Made by a program: the position numbers and the translations under genes
Shown here: piece by piece, positions 1 through 9,197 of the stretch
Layout of the letters: each line of letters starts with the position of its first letter
How positions within the stretch are numbered: position 1 is the stretch's first letter
The notes under the pieces: generated by a model
Told to the model about the DNA's origin: nothing
Databases searched by the model: none
The model's input: the letters and a program-made list of their open reading frames with translations, nothing else
DNA from: Rickettsiales bacterium
Lineage (GTDB): Bacteria; Pseudomonadota; Alphaproteobacteria; Rickettsiales; Rickettsiaceae
Length of the DNA stretch: 64,000 bases
Direction: 5' to 3'
Assembly: GCA_002402195.1 (NCBI GenBank)
Contig: NVVL01000002.1
Location: forward strand, 1-64,000

Positions 1-540
1 ATCGTTGAATCTTGGTATTGAGATGAAAAAATACTCGGGAAATATATTTTTATTCTCAAAAGTCGCTATTCCTTTATTCATAATATCTATATTAATCGGA
101 TGCTCAGTATCTACCTCATGAACAATGGTTTTGCCATGATAAATTGGTTTCTCCATTCCTGCTGTTTCGAAATATAATAGGCTTATGTGGAATATTTTCT
201 GTATTTTGCTGTAATCTTGGCTAGTTGAGAGACTATCTGATATTAACCTCGCAGTATTGAAACAAGCTTTATGAGTGAAATTTGGAGTAAATGAACGCTC
301 GATCTCTACGATAAATTTATTCCCGTCAGTATCTTCAACAATTAGATCTGCAACGCTTTTCTTCAGATGTGCAGCTTCCTTGTTACTTTCACTCTCAAGA
401 AGGGCAGTAATTTTGACAGGTTTATAGTTATTTGCCACAAAAAGGGCAGAAAGGAACCCCTCAATGATTTCATAATCCTCTTTGCTTTTTAGGAGGAACT
501 TAATCGCAAAATCGAAGCTAATTAATGGTTTTTCGAACAT
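1..540 (-). CDS. Rpn-family / PD-(D/E)XK nuclease family transposase-like protein (partial, runs off the window start)
   Basis: Open minus-strand frame from ATG at 540 (MFEKPLISFDFAIKFLLKSKEDYEIIEGFLSALFVANNYKPVKITALLESESNKEAAHLKKSVADLIVEDTDGNKFIVEIERSF...). Typical PDDEXK_2 'D...FIVEIE' pattern. Not in the ORF track because no stop lies inside the window. Confidence 0.8.
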   Translation of the reverse strand, partial: MFEKPLISFDFAIKFLLKSKEDYEIIEGFLSALFVANNYKPVKITALLESESNKEAAHLKKSVADLIVEDTDGNKFIVEIERSFTPNFTHKACFNTARLISDSLSTSQDYSKIQKIFHISLLYFETAGMEKPIYHGKTIVHEVDTEHPINIDIMNKGIATFENKNIFPEYFFISIPRFND

Positions 541-701
541 AGAGACAAATCTTATTTGATTTTCGTTGATATTTATTCAACACATGGTGCAATTCCCAGC
601 CCGCAAGCGGGAGCTTATGTGCAATGATACCATTAATAGCAAGAGGTTACAACTGAATAATCTGGGTTAATACGACTGCTTGAAAGCTCCCACCTTACAT
701 G

Positions 702-792
702 AGAAGCTGGCAGGCAAACCTAAAACACCCGTATTTAGAAGCTCTCTGGCAGTCAAAATACGGAATATTCCAGGCTTGTCTGGCGAGCTTCT
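702..792. repeat. Palindromic dispersed repeat, copy A (AGAAGCT...AGCTTCT inverted termini)
   Basis: agaagctggcaggcaaacctaaaacacccgtattt pairs with the reverse complement of aaatacggaatattccaggcttgtctggcgagcttct. Confidence 0.65.
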
Positions 793-820
793 CGAGACCT
801 TTCAGCAAAACTTCTGAGAT

Positions 821-896
821 AGCTTATAAAAATTTAAATCTAGATGAAAAAATTTCTAAAAATAAGAAATATTCTAGGCCTACGGACATAACTTCT
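821..896 (-). repeat. Palindromic dispersed repeat, copy B (half element)
   Basis: Reverse complement agaagttatgtccgtaggcctagaatatttcttatttttagaaattttttcatctagatttaaattttt is nearly identical to the 5' arm of the copy at 30040. Confidence 0.75.
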
Positions 897-928
897 TACA
901 CCCGCAGCATTAGCGCTTTATCCCTACA

Positions 929-1933
929 TTATCCGGCAGTTTGCCCTTTGCCTGCAGCCTTTCCTTTATCTATATTCGTAAATACATCATCCCAAGTGCC
1001 TGTGGTTGCGGCTTTGGTGTATTCTGTTGCTCTTGCTTCAAAGAAATTTGCGTGCTCAATACCGTTCATCATTTCGTCCATCCATGGAAGCGGGTTGGAG
1101 TCTACTAGATATATCTCCTTTAAACCAAGCTGCATGAGTCTGCGATCTGCGATATATCTGATATATTGACGCACCTCTCTTGCAGTCAACCCTTCGATTC
1201 CACCAACTTCAAAGGCAAGTTCGATGAATGCATCTTCGAAGTGAACTATAGTCGCGCAGGCCTCATATAGACGACTTCTGAGCTTTTCATTCCAAACTTC
1301 GGGATTCTCTTGCACGAATGTTTTAAACAAGGTGATGATTGAGTTAGTGTGCAGTGTTTCATCGCGCACTGACCAAGTCACAATCTGCCCCATTCCCTTC
1401 ATCTTGTTAAATCTTGGGAAGTTTAGCAAAATAGCAAAAGAAGCAAAAAGCTGCAGCCCTTCCGTAAATGCCCCGAATACTGCAAGGGTGGTGGCGATAT
1501 CTTCTTTGGTTTCAACGCCAAATTTTTGCATATAATCATACTTATCCTTCATCTCCTTATATTTCATGAAGGCTTGATATTCTGACTCTTTCATACCGAT
1601 AGTATCGAGCAAATGAGAATATGCAGCAATGTGAATCGTTTCCGTGTTCGAAAATGCTGCTAGCATCATTTGCACCTCGGTAGGCTGAAATACTTGGGAA
1701 TAATGCTTCATATAGCAATTATTCACCTCGATATCTGCTTGAGTGAAAAAGCGGAAAATCTGCGTCAATAGATGCTTCTCACCGGCGGATAAATTATAGT
1801 TCCAATCTTTCACATCATCTGCAAGTGGCACTTCTTCTGGCAGCCAGTGGATCTTTTGCTGGGTATGCCAAGCCTCATATGCCCACGGATATGCAAATGG
1901 CTTATATATAGATTTTGCGTTTAGTAATGACAT
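929..1933 (-). CDS. nrdB: Class Ia ribonucleotide reductase, beta (small) subunit
   Basis: 334 aa; diiron R2 motifs (AFSNTETIHIAAYSHLL, VRDETLHTNS); adjacent to nrdA. Confidence 0.95.
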   Translation of the reverse strand: MSLLNAKSIYKPFAYPWAYEAWHTQQKIHWLPEEVPLADDVKDWNYNLSAGEKHLLTQIFRFFTQADIEVNNCYMKHYSQVFQPTEVQMMLAAFSNTETIHIAAYSHLLDTIGMKESEYQAFMKYKEMKDKYDYMQKFGVETKEDIATTLAVFGAFTEGLQLFASFAILLNFPRFNKMKGMGQIVTWSVRDETLHTNSIITLFKTFVQENPEVWNEKLRSRLYEACATIVHFEDAFIELAFEVGGIEGLTAREVRQYIRYIADRRLMQLGLKEIYLVDSNPLPWMDEMMNGIEHANFFEARATEYTKAATTGTWDDVFTNIDKGKAAGKGQTAG

Positions 1934-1990
1934 TTCTCTCTCCTAATATATTTACTGACAAGGCTTGCTTACAAGTCTTGCTTACAAGAT

Positions 1991-3853
1991 TTACTGACAA
2001 GACAGGCACTCATCATAGTTATTCTCAATTCTCTCTGGCGGCAAAGCAGATTTGGCAAGTTTGCTAGGCTCGTTATTATTCTTTTTCTCAAGATCGATCA
2101 TTTCCTGCGCTTGCACAACAGTATGCGAAACTTTGTCTGCCCTTTGGATGGAGGTCGAACGAGCATAATATAAGCTCTTGATCTTTTTCTTCCAAGCTTT
2201 GAAATGGATATCATGCAAATATTGCTTGCTCACATTTCCAGGGATAAATATATTAAGCGATTGTGACTGCGAAATATATGGCGTGCGCTCTGCAGCGAGC
2301 TCAATCAACCAGTTTTGATCAATCTCATAGGCAGTTTTAAACACGTCCTTTTCATGGTCAGTCAAGAAGTTCAAATGCTGAACAGAACCCTCATGCGTCG
2401 AAATTGACGACCATACTTGCTCATTATTAAACCCTTTATCTTGCAATAATTTGACCAGGTGTTTATTCGTAACAGTAAACGACCCGCTCAAAGTTTTTTG
2501 CGTAAAGCTATTAGCGGCATATGGCTCAATCCCAGGCGATGAATTACCACAAATGATTGATATCGACGCAGTTGGGGCGATCGATGTTTTATTACTAAAC
2601 CGCTCCTTCGCGCCCACTTCTGCAGCATCCAAACATGCCCCGCGCTCTTCTGCTAGCATTACTGAGGAGGCATTCGCTGCTTCTTCTATGTGCTCGAATA
2701 TCTTTTTGTTCCATACTTTAGACATCACCGACTCTATCGGAACATTTTGTGACTGCAAGAATGAGTGGAACCCCATAATACCAAGCCCAACACTGCGTTC
2801 TCTCTTTGCAGAATATACCGCTCGTGACATGCTCTCTGGTGCAGATTCAATAAAATCTTCCAGAACATTATCCAAGAAACGCATTATATTTGGGATAAAT
2901 TCGGCATCATCCTTCCATTCTTGGTAATATTCCACATTAAGAGAAGAAAGGCAACACACCGCCGTGCGCTGGTTTCCAAGATGATCTACCCCGGTAGGTA
3001 GCGTGATCTCGGCACATAAATTCGAAGTCTTCACCTTCAAACCAAGCTTCTTGTGATGCTCAGGGATATTGTTATTAACGCTATCTATGAACAGCAAATA
3101 AGGCTCGCCCGTTTCGATTCTAGTAGTTAGTAGCTTGCTCCAAAGCTCACGCGCACTCACGCTTTCTATTACTTTTTTGGTATGCGGGCTTATCAATTTC
3201 CATTCTTCGTTATTCTCCACAGCTTCCATAAACGCATCAGGAATAACAACGCCATGGTGGATATTCAAAGCTCTTCTGTTCACATCGCCACCAGTTGGTC
3301 TGCGAAGATCAATGAATTCCGTGATCTCTGGATGGTCCATCGGTAAATATACCGCAGAGCTTCCCCGGCGTAGTGAGCCTTGTGAGATTGCTAGAGTCAT
3401 GGAGTCCTGAACCTTCAAAAACGGTACAATCCCTGATGTCTTGCCATTTCCACGCACTAGCTCATTGATCGAACGGACATTACCCCAATAGCTGCCAATT
3501 CCGCCGCCGCGTGAGGCAAGCCAAATATTCTCATTCCATAGATCAACAATGCCTTCAAGACTATCTTTCGTTTCATTCAAAAAACATGAGATCGGCAAAC
3601 CGCGATTAGTTCCACCGTTGCTCAGAACCGGAGTTGCGGGCATGAACCATAATTTGCTCATATATTTATACATCGCATCCGCGTGCTCTTGGCTATCTGC
3701 ATAATATGAGGAAACCCGCGCGAACAGATCCTGATAATCCTCTCCTTTTAGCAAATATCTGTCCTTTAGCATAGCCTTGCCAAAATCAGTAAGTAGATCG
3801 TCCCGGCTGCGATCAATTTTTATTTCAAATTTCTTTTTCTTTATCATTGTCAT
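1991..3853 (-). CDS. nrdA: Class Ia ribonucleotide reductase, alpha (large) subunit
   Basis: 620 aa; NLCAEITLP, SRGGGIGSYWGNVRS, PTASISIICGNSSPGIEP and C-terminal CLSCQ Cys pair. Confidence 0.95.
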   Translation of the reverse strand: MTMIKKKKFEIKIDRSRDDLLTDFGKAMLKDRYLLKGEDYQDLFARVSSYYADSQEHADAMYKYMSKLWFMPATPVLSNGGTNRGLPISCFLNETKDSLEGIVDLWNENIWLASRGGGIGSYWGNVRSINELVRGNGKTSGIVPFLKVQDSMTLAISQGSLRRGSSAVYLPMDHPEITEFIDLRRPTGGDVNRRALNIHHGVVIPDAFMEAVENNEEWKLISPHTKKVIESVSARELWSKLLTTRIETGEPYLLFIDSVNNNIPEHHKKLGLKVKTSNLCAEITLPTGVDHLGNQRTAVCCLSSLNVEYYQEWKDDAEFIPNIMRFLDNVLEDFIESAPESMSRAVYSAKRERSVGLGIMGFHSFLQSQNVPIESVMSKVWNKKIFEHIEEAANASSVMLAEERGACLDAAEVGAKERFSNKTSIAPTASISIICGNSSPGIEPYAANSFTQKTLSGSFTVTNKHLVKLLQDKGFNNEQVWSSISTHEGSVQHLNFLTDHEKDVFKTAYEIDQNWLIELAAERTPYISQSQSLNIFIPGNVSKQYLHDIHFKAWKKKIKSLYYARSTSIQRADKVSHTVVQAQEMIDLEKKNNNEPSKLAKSALPPERIENNYDECLSCQ

Positions 3854-3988
3854 GCAAATAATCCCTCGTCAATGTTGTATTCGTATTCTTGGAAGCTTGT
3901 GTTCGTATTCTCGAAAACTGCGTATATATCTTTTTAAAATTCTCCTTCCATAAGGATAGTTTTAAGCACAAAAGAGCGCAACAGTAAA

Positions 3989-4035
3989 ATTATACATATA
4001 GTAGGTTTTTTTCCTTGACATACTATATATAGGAT
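3989..4035. promoter_or_regulatory. Candidate tandem NrdR boxes upstream of nrdAB
   Basis: attatacaTATAGTag (3989-4004) and aTACTATATATAGgat (4020-4035). Both resemble the NrdR consensus ACACTATATATAGTGT. Centre-to-centre spacing is 31 bp, and box 1 overlaps a minus-strand TATAAT-like -10. Confidence 0.55.
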
Positions 4036-4232
4036 ATACCGCATGATTTTCTCAAGCCCAAAATTGGTAGAATGGATAGACATAAAGGGCTTGCTGAGTG
4101 CGTGGTTTTTATGATAATGCATAGATGTAGTGTTGGCATGTGTAATTTATAAATTTAGTTGTAAAGTCAGAATGACTATATTATTATAATTGCTATAATC
4201 TTCTTTTTTAAATCGAAATATTAGTAAATTTT

Positions 4233-5024
4233 ATGCTTGAATTTATAAACTTATTTGCAAAAATTATTCTAGAATTTAGTCATGAAAGCCTGATCGTTCC
4301 ATTGATTATCATTGGATATATTTGGATCGATAAAAAAACATTTTTTCATGGTATCTGCTTGGTTTTGATTAGCATGATCTTTAATGCTGGGTTAAAAGCC
4401 ACGTTTCAGATACCTCTGTCCCCTGCTCTTGGTAAAGAAGGATTTGCATTTCCAAGTGGGCATATGCAGACCTCCATAGTTTTATACGGGTTTCTTTATA
4501 AATTTTCAAAAAACACGATTATTAAAGTGTCTTTGGTAATTTTGCTAACTTTAATTGCTATGAGTCTGATATATTTTGGATACCATAACATATACGATAT
4601 ATTAGGCGCGCTCTTCTTTGGTTTAATGCTTATATTCGGGTATGTATCTATAAAAAGCAAAATGCCTGAGAGTCGTTTGTTTCTTGCAATTATACTCTTC
4701 ACTACTTGCTGCATGCTCTATATTAGACTAATTTATCAGATTAGTCCGCACTTATGGATGGCATATTATGCTTTATTTGGCTTGCTTGTATCGGAGTATT
4801 TTTTTGATAATAAACAAATAAAACTTGATGCTAAAAAAAGCAAAATAATCGCTACAATATTTTGCTTTTCTTCGTTGTTTTTAACAAATATTTTATTTGC
4901 ACTACTGCCTAATGCTCTTTCGTTTCTTCAGTCATTAAGATGGTTTCTTATTGGTTTCTTCATTCCTTTTTCTGTGTTTCTATCATACTCAATTCATTGC
5001 AAAGGAAAAGCTGGTGATAGTTGA
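4233..5024 (+). CDS. PAP2-superfamily phosphatase, integral membrane
   Basis: FAFPSGHMQTSIVLYG and YFGYHNIYDILGALFFG match PAP2 motifs; multiple TM helices. Confidence 0.8.
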   Translation: MLEFINLFAKIILEFSHESLIVPLIIIGYIWIDKKTFFHGICLVLISMIFNAGLKATFQIPLSPALGKEGFAFPSGHMQTSIVLYGFLYKFSKNTIIKVSLVILLTLIAMSLIYFGYHNIYDILGALFFGLMLIFGYVSIKSKMPESRLFLAIILFTTCCMLYIRLIYQISPHLWMAYYALFGLLVSEYFFDNKQIKLDAKKSKIIATIFCFSSLFLTNILFALLPNALSFLQSLRWFLIGFFIPFSVFLSYSIHCKGKAGDS

Positions 5025-5153
5025 ATAGCTCATCTGGGGCTACGCGCGGAGCTTCCAAGAAGAGAGCAAAAGTTTAAGCACGCGGAGGTAGCACGCCACC
5101 CAAACTTATCCGAAAAACTGCTTCCTTCAAACTAAGCACGCGCGCGCGCCGCA

Positions 5154-7700
5154 TCAATAGCTATCTTGAATATTATAGCTCGCAGAGATCAAGCCTCGCT
5201 GTTGTTTATGCCCGGTGAAAATTCTGCCTATTAGGGGGATTGCACCGACGATGGAGCTCACGCCATATAAGGAGGGCGTGACATGGCCGTTAATATCCAT
5301 GATTCTATCTGCGATGTTCACGGTGCCTTTGAGGCTGAAGCCAAAGAAGGGGCCTTTGGCTGTGCTATTTTCTATAGTCAGTATACTGTTTTTGAACGAG
5401 AAATTGCCGCTCATGCTGGAGAATACTATATCTTTATTGCCTAAAATCGCATTCACCATCCCGGGGAGTGACACGAAAGAAACGATCCTTGCCATGGTGG
5501 GTGTGTTGCCAAGAACAAAGCGCTTTATTTCAAAAGTTCCGCTTAAAATAGGGATGATCTCACCAGACTTCACCATTTCTCTATCCGTCGTGAGGTCAAT
5601 AGAGAGTGCGCCTGATCTCATAGCATCATATGCCCCGAAACCTCTCAGGGAAGCGCCCGCATTGCCAGAACGAATCAGCCATTTTTCCTTGCCATTATCG
5701 GTGGTTACGAATATTTCGATTTGTTTTGTGCCGATCATAGCGCTGATAGTTCCAGAGGTGCATTGGATTGCGACACATTCCAAATCTACTTCCAGATCAT
5801 CCAGACGAATATTGTCTTTTAAATAAACCTTTTTAATAGATAATTTTAATACAACCCCGCCATCATCTTGTTCTTTTTCCAGCAATTGCATCATATCTGC
5901 AGAGGATAAATCTAGCGCTTCTCCGTGCAGCTCCGTGCTTAGCAGATCGCCTTTTGATATAATCTTACCAGAAAGATCGGTTTTTTTATGTTTAAGCTCT
6001 TTGATATCAATAGTAAATTCCTCATTTTCCATAGCAATCTCGCCACTCATACTGAGCTTATTCTCTCCTGTGATGGAAAATTGGAAGACTCCTGTTGTTG
6101 GGTCATCAAATGAGCCGTTAACAGTCAGGTTTGCCTTGTCATTTTTCTTTTTATGAATTCCTAGCTTATCAAGATATAGGTCAAGATCAGAAATGTCGGA
6201 TTCTATATTAATAAAGCCTTTTGAATCTTTGTTGGTATAATGAAAATCAACAACCGAATCACCGCCCATCAGACTGATAAAACCGATTTTTTGATCCTCG
6301 CCAGACATTTTTGCGGCGGATTTAAAATAGGTTTTTATGTCTAGTTTATGGTCAAATTCTAGTTTATCCTTTGCGCCTACTGCTACTTCTGCTCCAATTC
6401 CGGTTCCTGACTCGTCCTCTATATTATACACAAAATCCAGCTCGCTTTTGAAGCCATTCAACTCTCCATCTCCGCGAATAGTGACCTGATCACCGTCGAA
6501 CCGGCCAGAAAGGGTTGTTTCTTTAAGATGTACAGAATCTTTAAAAATACCTAGTGACACATTCTGAATATCGGCTGATATATTGTAAATATTTACGCTG
6601 CTGGTCTTTAATGGCACTTTAACATCGATATCAATGAAAGCCTCCCCCTTGAGCTTCCGGAAATCTATATTTGCTTTGCTTGTTTCCGCATGGGTAGACT
6701 CTGAGATAAAATCAACAAGACCGAGAACATCTCCCTTTCCCTTGGCGGTGATGAATAATACAGTCTTTTCTGCGCCCAGCCAGTCCATTTTTATAACGCC
6801 ATCATAGAGCAATATGCTAGAGGAATATCCACGATCTATAGCAAAAACTAGGCTACCTCCTTTAACATCAAGATTAATATCCATCTTGCTTATGGTGGGA
6901 AATTCTTTGCTATATTGATAGTCCACACCCCGGAGCGCGACATTTCCGAATAAACTATCCTCAGAAATCGTTTCTGCTGCAAGATCCAGGACAAGCGAGG
7001 CTTCTGTAACATGACCATTCTTGATATAACTTTCGAAAAAATTGACTAAACCATGCTCAGGGGAAAGTTTTTGTACGAGCTTGTAAAACATTAACGGTAT
7101 GTTCTTTGCCTCAATTTGGATTTTGTTATTATCCAGATTTGTTATGTTGAGATATGTTGTACTGCCGAATTGGACTTTGCAATCGATTATTTGCTCCCCA
7201 TCATGGGAGCTATATTTGTAATATGCTTGGCCGGTTTCTAGAGGGTTGTTATCTATATCTTTGAACTTGTCTATTTTTATATTACTCACTGAGAAATTAT
7301 AATCTTTATCCCCGCTTAGCAAATTCATCCGCGCCTCATAGGAAATCTCTGTATTTAGGATTTGCACATCATTTTGACCCAGGACCGTAGTCTGAGCAGG
7401 ATTAAGCTTTGCAGAAAATATAGGAGCACTCCAATTGCCAGAAAGACTAGTTTGGAGCTTGAAATTAGTAATACGCACAGTAGCGCTACCTTTGCGGAGT
7501 CTTAGCACGCTGGAAGTGAGCACGCCATCTTTGAACTGAAAATCTGAAAATTTTGCCTTTACACCTTGAGATTTAAGATAATATCGTAGAGCATGTTTTG
7601 TTGCAGCATTAAGCTGCCCATTATTCGCAGCATACATCACACCCGACAAAGATAAAGCGAGCAGAGTGAGCCAGAGGGTTAATTTTAATAAAGTTTTCAT
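5154..7700 (-). CDS. AsmA-like / YhdP-type C-terminal-domain protein
   Basis: 848 aa; N-terminal signal anchor; C-terminal GTFEIKRFVLGNTPTMARIVSFVSLPGMV...GVSSIVGAIPLIGRIFTG is typical of AsmA_2. Confidence 0.75.
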   Translation of the reverse strand: MKTLLKLTLWLTLLALSLSGVMYAANNGQLNAATKHALRYYLKSQGVKAKFSDFQFKDGVLTSSVLRLRKGSATVRITNFKLQTSLSGNWSAPIFSAKLNPAQTTVLGQNDVQILNTEISYEARMNLLSGDKDYNFSVSNIKIDKFKDIDNNPLETGQAYYKYSSHDGEQIIDCKVQFGSTTYLNITNLDNNKIQIEAKNIPLMFYKLVQKLSPEHGLVNFFESYIKNGHVTEASLVLDLAAETISEDSLFGNVALRGVDYQYSKEFPTISKMDINLDVKGGSLVFAIDRGYSSSILLYDGVIKMDWLGAEKTVLFITAKGKGDVLGLVDFISESTHAETSKANIDFRKLKGEAFIDIDVKVPLKTSSVNIYNISADIQNVSLGIFKDSVHLKETTLSGRFDGDQVTIRGDGELNGFKSELDFVYNIEDESGTGIGAEVAVGAKDKLEFDHKLDIKTYFKSAAKMSGEDQKIGFISLMGGDSVVDFHYTNKDSKGFINIESDISDLDLYLDKLGIHKKKNDKANLTVNGSFDDPTTGVFQFSITGENKLSMSGEIAMENEEFTIDIKELKHKKTDLSGKIISKGDLLSTELHGEALDLSSADMMQLLEKEQDDGGVVLKLSIKKVYLKDNIRLDDLEVDLECVAIQCTSGTISAMIGTKQIEIFVTTDNGKEKWLIRSGNAGASLRGFGAYDAMRSGALSIDLTTDREMVKSGEIIPILSGTFEIKRFVLGNTPTMARIVSFVSLPGMVNAILGNKDIVFSSMSGNFSFKNSILTIENSTAKGPFFGFSLKGTVNIADRIMDINGHVTPSLYGVSSIVGAIPLIGRIFTGHKQQRGLISASYNIQDSY

Positions 7701-7878
7701 TTTAAATCTTGAATGTTAAAGCCTATAATAGTATTTGTTTACTATACGAGGTTTTAACCTGATTCTCTAATAAAAGCAACGAGCAGTGAGTTTTAATTTT
7801 ATTTTTCGAGCTTTTAGGTTAAGATGTAGCCTGTTTAAAACAGAAACAAAAATAATAACAAATAATAGATTTGCCATA

Positions 7879-9180
7879 ATGAAAATAGCTTTTATAGGTA
7901 CAGGATATGTCGGCTTGGTCTCTGGTGTGATGATGAGCCATTTGGGGCATGATGTTGTGTGTCTTGATGTTGATGAGAATAAAATTAATAAACTAAAAAA
8001 CAAAGAAGCTCCAATATATGAGGCTGGCCTTGATGAATATCTAGCTAAATATGCAAATAGCCCTGCGTTGCAATTTGTTCTTGGATATGACGCTACAATT
8101 CAAGATACAGATTGCCTGTTCGTAACAGTCGGAACCCCGCCAAAAGAGGATGGCGACGCTGATCTTAGCGGTATTTTCGATGCAGTGCAAAATGCTTGCA
8201 AATATGTGCGCTCTGAATGCGTGATCGTTCTGAAATCCACCGTGCCCCCGGGAACTTGCGCTCAGGTGCGAGAATTCATGCAAAATCAGGGAAAAACCAT
8301 CCATATAGTCTCAAACCCTGAATTTTTAAGGGAAGGCTCTGCTATCAAAGATTTCCTGGAGCCAGACAGGATCGTCATTGGAGCGGAATCTGAGCACGCA
8401 TTTGAAGTTATGAGACAAATATATAAACCACTCACGGATGCTGGAGTCCGGCTGATTGAAACGGATCTTGCCACTTCTGAGCTGATTAAATATGCATCAA
8501 ACATGTTTCTTGCCAATAAAATCGCATTTATCAACGAAATGGCGGATTTATGCGAGGTAATTGGGGCGGACATCTCCACTTTGAGCACTGGCGTTGGGAC
8601 GGATAAAAGAATAGGCGAGGCTTTCCTGAAGGCTGGGCCTGGCTTTGGTGGCTCGTGTTTTCCAAAGGATATCCTAGCCTTGCAGCAATTAAGCAAGAAA
8701 GTTGACTCTGATTTCCTTGTTTTAGATGCTGTGATTAAAGCAAATAGCAACCGCCCTGGCAGAATGCTTAAAAAAATCTCCAAAGCTATTGGCGGCGATA
8801 TTAACGGCAAGAAATTCGCGGTTCTGGGGCTGACCTATAAGGCAGAAACTGATGATTTGCGTAGCAGCCCAGCGATTGACCTCATTAATCTCTTGCAGGA
8901 AAAAGGAGGTCATGTGGTGGCATATGACCCTGAAGGAATGGTGAATGCGGATAAATATTTCCGAAAGCTGGATTGTGCAAGCTCAGCTATGTCTGCAATA
9001 GAGGGCGCAGATGCGATTATCATAGCAACAGAATGGGAAGAGTTAAAAAAAATTGATCTAGAGCAAGCAAAACGCGTGGCCAGGAAGCCTGTTATCATTG
9101 ATTTGCGCAATATCTTATGCCCCAAAGAGGTTTTGTCCAAGGGGTTTGAGTATTATTCAATAGGTAGAAAAAATTACTAG
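7879..9180 (+). CDS. ugd: UDP-glucose 6-dehydrogenase
   Basis: MKIAFIGTGYVGLVSGVMMSHLGHDVVCLDVDENKI; KAGPGFGGSCFPKD active-site motif. Start placed at 7879 rather than at the track's upstream ATG (7786). Confidence 0.92.
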   Translation: MKIAFIGTGYVGLVSGVMMSHLGHDVVCLDVDENKINKLKNKEAPIYEAGLDEYLAKYANSPALQFVLGYDATIQDTDCLFVTVGTPPKEDGDADLSGIFDAVQNACKYVRSECVIVLKSTVPPGTCAQVREFMQNQGKTIHIVSNPEFLREGSAIKDFLEPDRIVIGAESEHAFEVMRQIYKPLTDAGVRLIETDLATSELIKYASNMFLANKIAFINEMADLCEVIGADISTLSTGVGTDKRIGEAFLKAGPGFGGSCFPKDILALQQLSKKVDSDFLVLDAVIKANSNRPGRMLKKISKAIGGDINGKKFAVLGLTYKAETDDLRSSPAIDLINLLQEKGGHVVAYDPEGMVNADKYFRKLDCASSAMSAIEGADAIIIATEWEELKKIDLEQAKRVARKPVIIDLRNILCPKEVLSKGFEYYSIGRKNY

Positions 9181-9197
9181 TAAACAGATAGAAAAAA

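Noticed and set aside
699-1169. 156-aa plus-strand ORF in the track
   Set aside because: Overlaps palindromic repeat copies A and B and the antisense of the nrdB 3' end; no coding character of its own.
5025-5153. GC-rich intergenic stretch with gctacgcgcggagctt, gcacgcggaggtagc and gcacgcgcgcgcgccgc
   Set aside because: May be a degraded relative of the AGAAGCT repeat, but the similarity is too weak to include in the family.
5215-5826. 203-aa plus-strand ORF inside the AsmA-like gene
   Set aside because: Antisense shadow ORF of a well-supported long CDS.
8286-8810. 174-aa minus-strand ORF opposite ugd
   Set aside because: Antisense shadow ORF; ugd is unambiguous.
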